Under the pieces are notes generated by a model that was given only the letters and a program-made list of their open reading frames with translations, ran no database searches and had not been told where the DNA came from. 8,460 nt of DNA from Thermoleophilia bacterium (GTDB taxonomy: Bacteria; Actinomycetota; Thermoleophilia; RBG-16-64-13): the NCBI GenBank assembly GCA_016929985.1, contig JAFGIH010000455.1, forward strand, positions 1-8,460, given 5' to 3'. Both the position numbers and the translations under genes were made by a program. This document shows positions 1-5,149 of the stretch, piece by piece. Numbering within the stretch: position 1 is the stretch's first letter; every line of letters starts with the position of its first letter.

Positions 1-107
1 ACGCGTGAGATCCCGCGTTCCTCCAGATCGTCCAGAACCGCCTCCAAAGCGAGACGGTTGCTGTGCACGTCGGAGAAGAGGGCCAGCATGTCGGTCTCTT
101 GACTCAT
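1..107 (-). CDS. Metallophosphoesterase, N-terminal fragment (cut by window edge)
   Basis: Only the first 35 codons are inside the window. The peptide starts MSQETDMLALFSDVHSNRLA and continues into a predicted helix. The S-D-V-H-S-N motif (residues 12-17) is the first metal-binding motif (D-x-H) of calcineurin-like phosphoesterases of the YfcE/MJ0936 type, in which Asp and His coordinate a di-metal centre. The substrate cannot be told from this fragment. The gene follows arsM on the same strand after 28 nt, so it is probably the third gene of the acr3-arsM operon. The start chosen is the ATG at 107; a second in-frame ATG at 89 (codon 7) is possible, since neither has a strong ribosome binding site. 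The family assignment is fairly safe; any role in arsenic handling is unknown. Confidence 0.75.
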   Translation of the reverse strand, partial: MSQETDMLALFSDVHSNRLALEAVLDDLEERGISR

Positions 108-135
108 ACCACTTGGGCGTCGTGGGGTCGATCCA

Positions 136-969
136 CTACCGGGGTTTCGTAGCCAAGATGTTGGCGGAGAGCACGTAGTCGTCCAGGTTGTATCCAGGCT
201 CCCACGTGCCGATGAACTCCCGGCTCTGGTCCTTGGGGCTGACGGATATGTCCACGAAGCCCGCAGCCCTGAGCATGGCCTCCACCTCGCTCACCAGGGA
301 GGCCCCCGAGATGCAGGTGCAGTGCAGGGCCATGTCCTTCTTCCACTCGGCCGGCAGCTCAGCTGTGGCCACCACGTCGCTCACCGCCAGGCGTCCCCCG
401 GGTTTCAACACCCGAAATGCCTCTGCATACACCGCCGGCTTGTCCGGAGATAGATTGATGACACAGTTGGAGATGATCACGTCGGCCGTCGCGTCGGCTA
501 CGGGGAGATGCTCGATCTCGCCGAGGCGGAAATCCACGTGCTCATAACCCGATTCGCGTGCGATCTCCCGGGCCCTACGCACCATCTCCGGCGTCATGTC
601 CACGCCGATGGCCCGGCCGGTCGGGCCGACGGCGCGGGCGGCCAGGAAGCAGTCGAAGCCACCGCCGGCGCCCAAGTCGACTACCACTTCGCCCGGCTTG
701 AGGCCGGCGATGGCCTGCGGATTGCCACAACCCAGGCCCAGATTGGCGCCCTCGGGAGCTGCCGACAGTTCGTCCTCGGAGTACCCGAGCTTGACGGAAC
801 GCTCCAAGCCCGTCTTGCGGCCCAGGTATTCCCAGTCGCCATCGCCCCCAACGCTGGAAGTGCCGCAGCATGACGAGCCCCCACAACATGACGAACCCGT
901 TGTCGCGATTTCCGCGTAGCGGTCGCGCACAGCGCCACGGATCACATCCTGGTCTCTGTTTTCGGACAT
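136..969 (-). CDS. arsM: Arsenite S-adenosylmethionine methyltransferase
   Basis: Transfers methyl groups from SAM to As(III), giving methylated arsenicals in the cytoplasm. The 277-residue protein has class I methyltransferase motif I, VVDLGAGGGFD (about 96-106), and the expected As-binding cysteines: C81 (GLGCGNP), C169 (ISNCVINLS) and C217/C219 (ALHCTCISGA). The N-terminus adds two Cys pairs, C28-C29 and C34-C35. SNCVINLS and CISGA are characteristic of ArsM rather than of UbiE/COQ5-type methyltransferases. The upstream acr3 stop (TAA) is followed at once by GTG-ATG. I prefer the ATG at 969 because a GGAG lies 7 nt before it, inside the acr3 end; the GTG at 972 would add one residue. Translational coupling to acr3 is likely. 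All known catalytic cysteines are present, so the enzyme should be active. Confidence 0.95.
   Translation of the reverse strand: MSENRDQDVIRGAVRDRYAEIATTGSSCCGGSSCCGTSSVGGDGDWEYLGRKTGLERSVKLGYSEDELSAAPEGANLGLGCGNPQAIAGLKPGEVVVDLGAGGGFDCFLAARAVGPTGRAIGVDMTPEMVRRAREIARESGYEHVDFRLGEIEHLPVADATADVIISNCVINLSPDKPAVYAEAFRVLKPGGRLAVSDVVATAELPAEWKKDMALHCTCISGASLVSEVEAMLRAAGFVDISVSPKDQSREFIGTWEPGYNLDDYVLSANILATKPR
862..897 (-). repeat. Two tandem 18-bp units encoding GSSCCG-GSSCCG in arsM
   Basis: Two adjacent 18-bp units (862-879 and 880-897) each encode Gly-Ser-Ser-Cys-Cys-Gly near the arsM N-terminus. They match at 14 of 18 bases, and all four differences are synonymous third-position changes (GGT/GGC, TGT/TGC twice, GGG/GGC). 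This is a small in-frame duplication whose protein product has been kept identical. Confidence 0.85.
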
Positions 970-972
970 CAC

Positions 973-2097
973 TTATCTCCCATCCTGTGGTCTGTTCGAA
1001 TTGTGACTGATGGTCGTCGGGCAGCCGAGATCGCCGCCTGCGACGGCCGGGGACGCGTCAGCCTCTTTCGCCGGCCAGTACCGGCGCTGTAGCCAGAAGG
1101 CCACGTTTACCAGACCGATCATCACCGGCACCTCCACCAAAGGTCCGATGACGGCGGCAAAAGCCTGGGCCGAACCCAAGCCGAAGACCGCCACCGCTAC
1201 GGCGATGGCCAGCTCGAAGTTGTTGGAAGCGGCAGTGAAGGCCAGAGTGGTGCTTTTTGAGTAGTCGGCCCCGATGCGCTTGCCCATGAAGAAGCTGACC
1301 AAGAACATCACCACGAAGTAGATGAGCAGGGGAACGGCCACCCGCACCACATCCAGCGGAAGTTGCACGATGATCTCGCCCTTGAGGGAGAACATCACCA
1401 GAATCGTGAAGAGAAGCGCGATCAGAGTGATGGGGCTGATGCGGGGGATGAACTGCTTCTCGTACCACTCCTTCGTCTTGAACCGCAGGAGGATAACCCG
1501 GGTGAGAATACCCGCGACGAAGGGGATGCCCAGATAGATGCCCACGCTCTTGGCGATCTCCCCGATAGACACATCGACCCGGGCTCCCTCTAGGCCGAAC
1601 CATCCCGGAAGCACGGTGATGAACACGAAGGCGTACACGGAGTAGAAAAGTACCTGGAAGACCGAGTTGAAGGCCACCAAGCCGGCGGCATACTCGGTAT
1701 CACCCTTGGCCAGTTGGTTCCACACGATGACCATGGCGATACAGCGGGCCAGCCCGATCATGATCACGCCCTGCATGAGGGCGGGCTTGTCGAAGAGCAG
1801 CAGGATGGCCAGGAAGAACATGAGGAACGGGCCGATGAGCCAGTTCTGGATGAGCGACAGCCCCAGGATCCGCCAGTTGCGGAAGACGTCGCCCAGTTCC
1901 TCGTAGTGCACCTTCGCGAGCGGCGGGTACATCATGACGATCAGCCCGACGGCGATGGGGATGGAGGTGGTGCCGATGGAAGCGCTCTCGATGGCCTTGC
2001 CTATCTGCGGCCAAACATACCCGGCTCCCACGCCGATGGCCATAGCGAGGAAGATCCACAGAGTAAGATATCTATCGAGGAACGCGAGCTTCTTCAC
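973..2097 (-). CDS. acr3: Arsenite efflux permease of the ACR3 (BART superfamily) type
   Basis: Exports As(III) (some members also Sb(III)) across the inner membrane, driven by the proton motive force. The 374-residue protein is almost entirely hydrophobic, with about ten predicted membrane helices. It begins with [21 protein letters not shown], typical of Acr3. Essential residues are in place: C119 in [16 protein letters not shown] and E295 in SNNFELAIA, which match the Cys and Glu shown to be needed in Acr3 of Alkaliphilus metalliredigens. The C-terminal tail after about residue 342 is polar and probably cytoplasmic. I chose the GTG at 2097 because the protein then begins exactly at the conserved region and a G-rich stretch precedes it. 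An in-frame TTG at 2115 would add six residues but has no ribosome binding site. It is the first gene of the minus-strand operon, divergent from arsR, and its end abuts arsM. Confidence 0.95.
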   Translation of the reverse strand: MKKLAFLDRYLTLWIFLAMAIGVGAGYVWPQIGKAIESASIGTTSIPIAVGLIVMMYPPLAKVHYEELGDVFRNWRILGLSLIQNWLIGPFLMFFLAILLLFDKPALMQGVIMIGLARCIAMVIVWNQLAKGDTEYAAGLVAFNSVFQVLFYSVYAFVFITVLPGWFGLEGARVDVSIGEIAKSVGIYLGIPFVAGILTRVILLRFKTKEWYEKQFIPRISPITLIALLFTILVMFSLKGEIIVQLPLDVVRVAVPLLIYFVVMFLVSFFMGKRIGADYSKSTTLAFTAASNNFELAIAVAVAVFGLGSAQAFAAVIGPLVEVPVMIGLVNVAFWLQRRYWPAKEADASPAVAGGDLGCPTTISHNSNRPQDGR

Positions 2098-2206
2098 GAC
2101 CCCACCATCACACAAAACGAGATTGCACGGACATTGCTTTGTCGCGTCTACCCGTTTGAACGGTTATAATAATACCGCATAACGAGCTGAACGTGGAGGT
2201 CCGATC
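2098..2206. promoter_or_regulatory. Divergent acr3/arsR regulatory region with candidate ArsR operator
   Basis: This gap separates two divergent ars operons. On the plus strand there is a perfect -10 box, TATAAT, at 2165-2170. No good -35 lies 17 bp upstream; TTGTCG at 2139-2144 leaves a 20-bp spacer. An alternative arsR promoter pairs TTGAAC (2156-2161) with CATAAC (2178-2183), spacer 16. The inverted repeat CCGTT-TG-AACGG (2152-2163) abuts the TATAAT, and CGGT/ACCG arms (2161-2164 and 2174-2177) flank it. Either is a candidate ArsR operator. The AT-rich core could also serve the acr3 direction, but I see no convincing promoter on the minus strand. Confidence 0.65.
2195..2199 (+). promoter_or_regulatory. 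Ribosome binding site of arsR
   Basis: GGAGG lies 7 nt before the ATG at 2207, fixing the arsR start. Confidence 0.8.
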
Positions 2207-2584
2207 ATGCCGTCGCACAGCAGCACAATCGAACTGGCAGGGCGGCTCAAGGCACTGGCCGACGAGACCCGCCTGCAGATGCTTGTACTGCTCACCGAAC
2301 ATGGAGAACTTTGCGTCTGCGACTTCGAGCGCGCGCTTGAAATCACGCAGTCGAAGGCGTCCCGTCATCTACGCTACCTGTATCATGCGAGAATCGTCGA
2401 CGAACGCCGCCAAGGGGTGTGGATCCTCTATCGGTTGGCCGATGACCTCGAGCCTGACGTGATGGCCATCGTCACAATGATTCGAGAAGCCCTTGACCCG
2501 CAAGTCCTTGCCGACCTTGACGAGCGACTCCAAAACTGGCTCGCCATCAGAACGTGCTGTCCTGATGGCTCGTGTACACACTGA
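2207..2584 (+). CDS. arsR: ArsR-family As(III)-responsive repressor
   Basis: A 125-residue winged-helix repressor. The recognition segment is SKASRHLRYLYHARIV (49-64), followed by the wing (DERRQGVWILYRL). The inducer site is ELCVCDF (34-40): C36 and C38 match the CVC of the classical plasmid R773 ArsR, in which three thiols bind As(III). The third Cys of that motif is Glu here, as in many ArsRs. Three more cysteines sit at the extreme C-terminus, C117-C118 and C123 (TCCPDGSC), and could supply extra ligands. In the apo state it should bind the divergent region upstream and silence both operons; As(III) binding would release it. It leads a four-gene plus-strand operon, with the next gene starting 17 nt after its stop. 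It shares the CVC sensor with a second ArsR at 4724-5116 but differs from it elsewhere. Confidence 0.93.
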   Translation: MPSHSSTIELAGRLKALADETRLQMLVLLTEHGELCVCDFERALEITQSKASRHLRYLYHARIVDERRQGVWILYRLADDLEPDVMAIVTMIREALDPQVLADLDERLQNWLAIRTCCPDGSCTH

Positions 2585-2591
2585 CCTTACC

Positions 2592-2596
2592 GGAGG
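2592..2596 (+). promoter_or_regulatory. Ribosome binding site of the thioredoxin-like gene
   Basis: GGAGG lies 5 nt before the GTG at 2602. It favours that start over the in-frame GTG at 2572, which overlaps arsR and has no such site. Confidence 0.65.
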
Positions 2597-2601
2597 CCAT
2601 C

Positions 2602-2952
2602 GTGGCAGAGGCAAACAAGACCGGCCGGACCGAGGCCGAACCGCAACAGCGCCTGCGACTAGAGGCCATCATCGCCAGTCCGCCCACCAAGAAGTGCCGG
2701 GCCACCCTCGAGCTGATGGAGGAGATGACGCGTCGTTTCACCGATGAGGTGCGCCTCGACGTCTATGATCTGGCTCGCAACTGGCCGACCACGCCCACCG
2801 TGTCCTGCCTCTCTGAATACAAGACCTGGCGGGTCCCATCGACGTACGTCAACGGACGCCCCGTCTCGAAAGCCGGGCCGCCCGATCCCCAGGAACTCGA
2901 AGCCAGCATCCGCGAGGAACTGGCTAAGGGCCCCGACGCCTGGGAGAAATAG
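2602..2952 (+). CDS. Thioredoxin-fold protein with TxxC active-site remnant
   Basis: A 116-residue cytoplasmic protein. The order of elements fits a thioredoxin fold: strand RLEAIIA, active-site turn SPPTKKC (26-32), long helix RATLELMEEMTRRF, strand EVRLDVYDLA, then the cis-proline segment VPSTYVNGRPV (78-88) and a final helix beginning at PQELEASI. The usual CxxC is replaced by T29-K-K-C32, so only the second cysteine remains; another cysteine, C69, lies in the middle. It therefore cannot act as a standard dithiol thioredoxin and may be a monothiol carrier or a metalloid-binding protein. The As(III) chaperone ArsD also has a thioredoxin fold, but I see no ArsD cysteine pattern, so I do not call it ArsD. 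It sits between arsR and the DUF5714 gene. The GTG start was chosen on the GGAGG 5 nt upstream. Confidence 0.8.
   Translation: MAEANKTGRTEAEPQQRLRLEAIIASPPTKKCRATLELMEEMTRRFTDEVRLDVYDLARNWPTTPTVSCLSEYKTWRVPSTYVNGRPVSKAGPPDPQELEASIREELAKGPDAWEK
2942..2946 (+). promoter_or_regulatory. Ribosome binding site of the DUF5714 gene
   Basis: GGGAG, inside the end of the thioredoxin-like gene, lies 7 nt before the GTG at 2954. It supports that start rather than a longer reading frame overlapping the upstream gene. Confidence 0.65.
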
Positions 2953-2953
2953 G

Positions 2954-3643
2954 GTGGCGGTATTCCACTGTTCTTTGTGCGGCTCCGCACTGTTGGAGGA
3001 GGAGCAACTCCAGACCTGCGTCTACTGCGGCGCCGAGGAGGAGTGCGAGTGGCTTTGCCCCGAGGGGCACTATGTCTGCGAGGATTGCCGCGCGGCTTCA
3101 GCAGAGGAGCTCATCGGGCGCACCGCTCTCGCGACCCGGGAGGCCGACCCCGTGGCGATTGCCGATCTCATCATGAAGCACCCGTTGTTTCGAGCGCACG
3201 GGCCCGCCCACCACCTGCTGGTGGCCCCGGTGATCCTGGCCGCCCTTCGGAACCAGGGGTACCCGGTCAAAGAGAGCGGGATCCACACGGCTCTTCACCG
3301 GACGAAAGACATCCCGGTGGCCGTCTGCGGCACCCGGGGCGACTGTGGCGCGGCCGCCGGCCTCGGCTGCGCGGTGTCCATGCTCACCGGCGCAACCTTC
3401 CGCTCGGACGGCGAGCGATCGCAGGCCCTGCGCGCGACCGCGCGTGCGCTCGACCGGGTGGCCGAGCTGGGCGGGCCCCGCTGCTGCAGGCAGAGCGTGT
3501 ACGGCACGCTCGAGGCCGCAGTCCCCTTCCTGAAGAGCGAACTGGGCTTCACCCTGGCCGTTCCCGATTCTATCCGCTGCCCGTTCTCGCACACCACCGA
3601 TGAATGCAAGCAGGAGCGCTGTGCCTACTTCCCAGAAAGCTAA
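2954..3643 (+). CDS. Cys-rich DUF5714-type protein of unknown function
   Basis: A 229-residue protein with 16 cysteines. The N-terminus resembles two zinc-ribbon-like clusters: C6-x2-C9 with C22-x2-C25, then C31 and C35 before HYVCEDC (C42-x2-C45). A His-rich segment follows, MKHPLFRAHGPAHHLL (74-89). Further cysteines are C125, C131 and C139 in a Gly-rich stretch, C177-C178 in GGPRCCRQSVYGTL, and C209, C218 and C223 at the end. The features PEGHYVCEDC, the MKHP...HGPxHH block and PRCC match what I recall of DUF5714 proteins from methanogens and other anaerobes; no biochemical function is known to me. The thiols and histidines make metal, Fe-S or As(III) binding plausible, but this is inference. 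It starts 1 nt after the stop of the gene before and overlaps lplA. The start rests on the GGGAG 7 nt upstream. Confidence 0.8.
   Translation: MAVFHCSLCGSALLEEEQLQTCVYCGAEEECEWLCPEGHYVCEDCRAASAEELIGRTALATREADPVAIADLIMKHPLFRAHGPAHHLLVAPVILAALRNQGYPVKESGIHTALHRTKDIPVAVCGTRGDCGAAAGLGCAVSMLTGATFRSDGERSQALRATARALDRVAELGGPRCCRQSVYGTLEAAVPFLKSELGFTLAVPDSIRCPFSHTTDECKQERCAYFPES
3612..3616 (+). promoter_or_regulatory. Ribosome binding site of the lipoate ligase gene
   Basis: AGGAG lies 4 nt before the GTG at 3621. The earlier in-frame ATG at 3600 has no purine-rich site upstream, so the GTG is preferred, though the 4-nt gap is short. Confidence 0.5.
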
Positions 3644-4727
3644 GCCCGAGTTCCGGCCCCCAGCTGACAGCAACTCCCAGTTCCGGCTCCTGGCCGATGG
3701 CATCACCGATCCCTTCCGGCACTTCGCCGTGGAGGAAGCCCTGCTGCGCGGCATCGACGAGGGGACCAGCCCCCCCACCGTGCGTCAGCGCCGCGTATCG
3801 CCGTCGGTGTGGATCGGCGTGTACCAGGTACCCGAGGAAGACGTGGACCTGGAATACTGTCGAAGCAACGACATACCCGTGGTGAGACGCCATAACCCCG
3901 GGGGAGCCGTATATCAGGATGAGGGCAGCTTCTGCTTCTCGCTGTTCTTCAGACACGAAGAGCTGTTTGAGCGCCTGGGGATCGTGGAGGCGACGCAGCT
4001 CTACCCCATCGTCGCGGAGGCAGTGATCGCCACCTGTGCCGAGTACGGCGTGCTTGCCGCGCACTCGCCCACCAACGATTGCACGATCGGCGGGCGCAAG
4101 GTCTACGGTTCGGCCCAGGTGGAGTGGAGCACGGGGTTCGTGCACAGCGGCACCTTTCTCGTCTCCACCGACTGCGAGGTGATGGCGCGGGCGCTGCGGC
4201 CCTCGCAGCTCAAGTTCGCCGACAAGGGCTTCACCAATGTGCGAGACCGCGTGATCACGCTCTCTGAAGCCGTCGGCCGTCCCATCCCCGTGGACGAGGT
4301 GATGCAGCGGATGACGGCCCACCTCGCCGGGCGGCTCGGATTCCAGCCGACCCCGGGCGATCTCACCGCCGAGGAGCGCGCCCAGATCGACCGCCTGCAC
4401 GATACGAAGTACTCTCGCCCCGAATGGACCTTCCCCCAACGCGACGCGCACAGGTCGGTCATCTCCACGAAGGCGCCGAGCGGAGTACTCACTCTGGCCG
4501 CCGATCTGGACGGAGACCGGCTGAACCGCGTGGAGGTGCGAGGCGACTTTCTCCTGCCCCGCCAGAACGACCTGAGGGATCTCACGGAGGCCGTGCGGGG
4601 CCGGACACTCGACGAAGCTCGCGCCTTGGTACAGAGAGGCCCGCTGCCGGAGGACGTGCGGAGCGCTCTCCTCAGGCTCTTGACCGACCTGCAGGCCACC
4701 AATAGAGACGCGAACGACTCCGGCTAG
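3621..4727 (+). CDS. lplA: Lipoate-protein ligase A family protein
   Basis: Activates lipoate with ATP and transfers the lipoyl group to a lysine of a carrier domain, or belongs to the related octanoyltransferase/BPL-LplA group. The 368-residue protein carries the signature VVRRHNPGGAVYQDEG (about 87-102), the lipoate and nucleotide loop. The conserved lysine lies in NDCTIGGRKVYGSAQ (K160 of the preferred start), followed by HSGTFLVSTD. A helical C-terminal part from about residue 270 resembles the accessory domain of full-length LplA, so it may ligate lipoate without a partner. No lipoyl carrier gene is in the window. It overlaps the DUF5714 end by 23 nt from the GTG at 3621 (44 nt if the ATG at 3600 is used), indicating translational coupling. 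A lipoate ligase inside an arsR operon is unusual. Its stop overlaps that of the convergent arsR-like gene. Confidence 0.88.
   Translation: MPTSQKAKPEFRPPADSNSQFRLLADGITDPFRHFAVEEALLRGIDEGTSPPTVRQRRVSPSVWIGVYQVPEEDVDLEYCRSNDIPVVRRHNPGGAVYQDEGSFCFSLFFRHEELFERLGIVEATQLYPIVAEAVIATCAEYGVLAAHSPTNDCTIGGRKVYGSAQVEWSTGFVHSGTFLVSTDCEVMARALRPSQLKFADKGFTNVRDRVITLSEAVGRPIPVDEVMQRMTAHLAGRLGFQPTPGDLTAEERAQIDRLHDTKYSRPEWTFPQRDAHRSVISTKAPSGVLTLAADLDGDRLNRVEVRGDFLLPRQNDLRDLTEAVRGRTLDEARALVQRGPLPEDVRSALLRLLTDLQATNRDANDSG
4724..4727. other. Shared CTAG stop-codon overlap of convergent genes
   Basis: The palindrome CTAG supplies TAG to lplA on the plus strand (4725-4727) and TAG to the arsR-like gene on the minus strand (complement of 4724-4726). 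There is no room for an intergenic terminator, so the two operons probably transcribe into each other. Confidence 0.95.
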
Positions 4728-5116
4728 ACCTTCGGGGCGCGCATCCTCTGGTTCCGAGCCACTTCCTCCGGGTCCCGGGCCAGCACCTCTTCCAAGACCC
4801 GCGCGTCCCGTTCGATCAGCTCGTCGCCCTGAAGATCATCCTGCAGCCACTCGAGCAGCGGAGCGAAGAACCGGCCGGCATCTCCCTCCGGCAGCCGGTA
4901 GTAAGCCCAGCGCCCGTCCTTGCGAACGTCGACCAGACCTGCTGAGCTGAGCAGAGACAGATGCTTGGATACGGTCGACGAGGCCAAGTCGAGGACTTCC
5001 ACGATCTGGCAGACGCATAGCTCACCCTTTGCCAGCAGCAGCAGGATACGCACCCGCTGGGTATCGGCGAGCGCCTTGGTCACTCGGATCGTGGACTTCA
5101 TTGCCTGGCTACTCAT
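4724..5116 (-). CDS. Second ArsR/SmtB-family metal-responsive repressor
   Basis: A 130-residue winged-helix repressor. The recognition helix region is ASSTVSKHLSLLSSAGLV (45-62) and the wing is DVRKDGRWAYYRL. The ligand site is GELCVCQIVE (31-40), with C34 and C36 in the same CVC arrangement as As(III)-sensing ArsR. There are no other cysteines, and no obvious alpha-5 His/Asp set typical of zinc-sensing SmtB. As(III), Sb(III) or another soft metal is therefore the best guess for the inducer. It lies 33 nt downstream of the P-type ATPase stop on the same strand, so it is probably the last gene of that operon and controls its promoter near 7476-7504. The start is the ATG at 5116; an in-frame ATG at 5101 would remove five residues. 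Its stop shares a CTAG with the convergent lplA stop. Confidence 0.9.
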   Translation of the reverse strand: MSSQAMKSTIRVTKALADTQRVRILLLLAKGELCVCQIVEVLDLASSTVSKHLSLLSSAGLVDVRKDGRWAYYRLPEGDAGRFFAPLLEWLQDDLQGDELIERDARVLEEVLARDPEEVARNQRMRAPKV

Positions 5117-5149
5117 ACGTCACTCGGCCTCTGCTCCCCAACGTAACGC

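Noticed and set aside
2680..2700. Selenocysteine in place of the missing first active-site Cys of the thioredoxin-like protein
   Set aside because: The codon is ACC (Thr), not TGA, so no selenocysteine can be encoded.
2602..2952. arsD (As(III) metallochaperone)
   Set aside because: The fold is compatible, but the vicinal Cys pairs of ArsD are absent and there is no arsA gene nearby for it to serve.
2744..2953. Longer 299-residue version of the DUF5714 protein
   Set aside because: The extra 70 residues overlap the thioredoxin-like gene in another frame and are Arg/Pro-rich without family features; the GTG at 2954 has its own ribosome site and begins right before the first Cys pair.
3570..4451. 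Long open frame (293 codons) on the minus strand across lplA
   Set aside because: It mirrors the lipoate ligase gene, whose conserved motifs are clear on the plus strand; the minus-strand product resembles no family and is low-complexity, as expected of GC-rich antisense frames.
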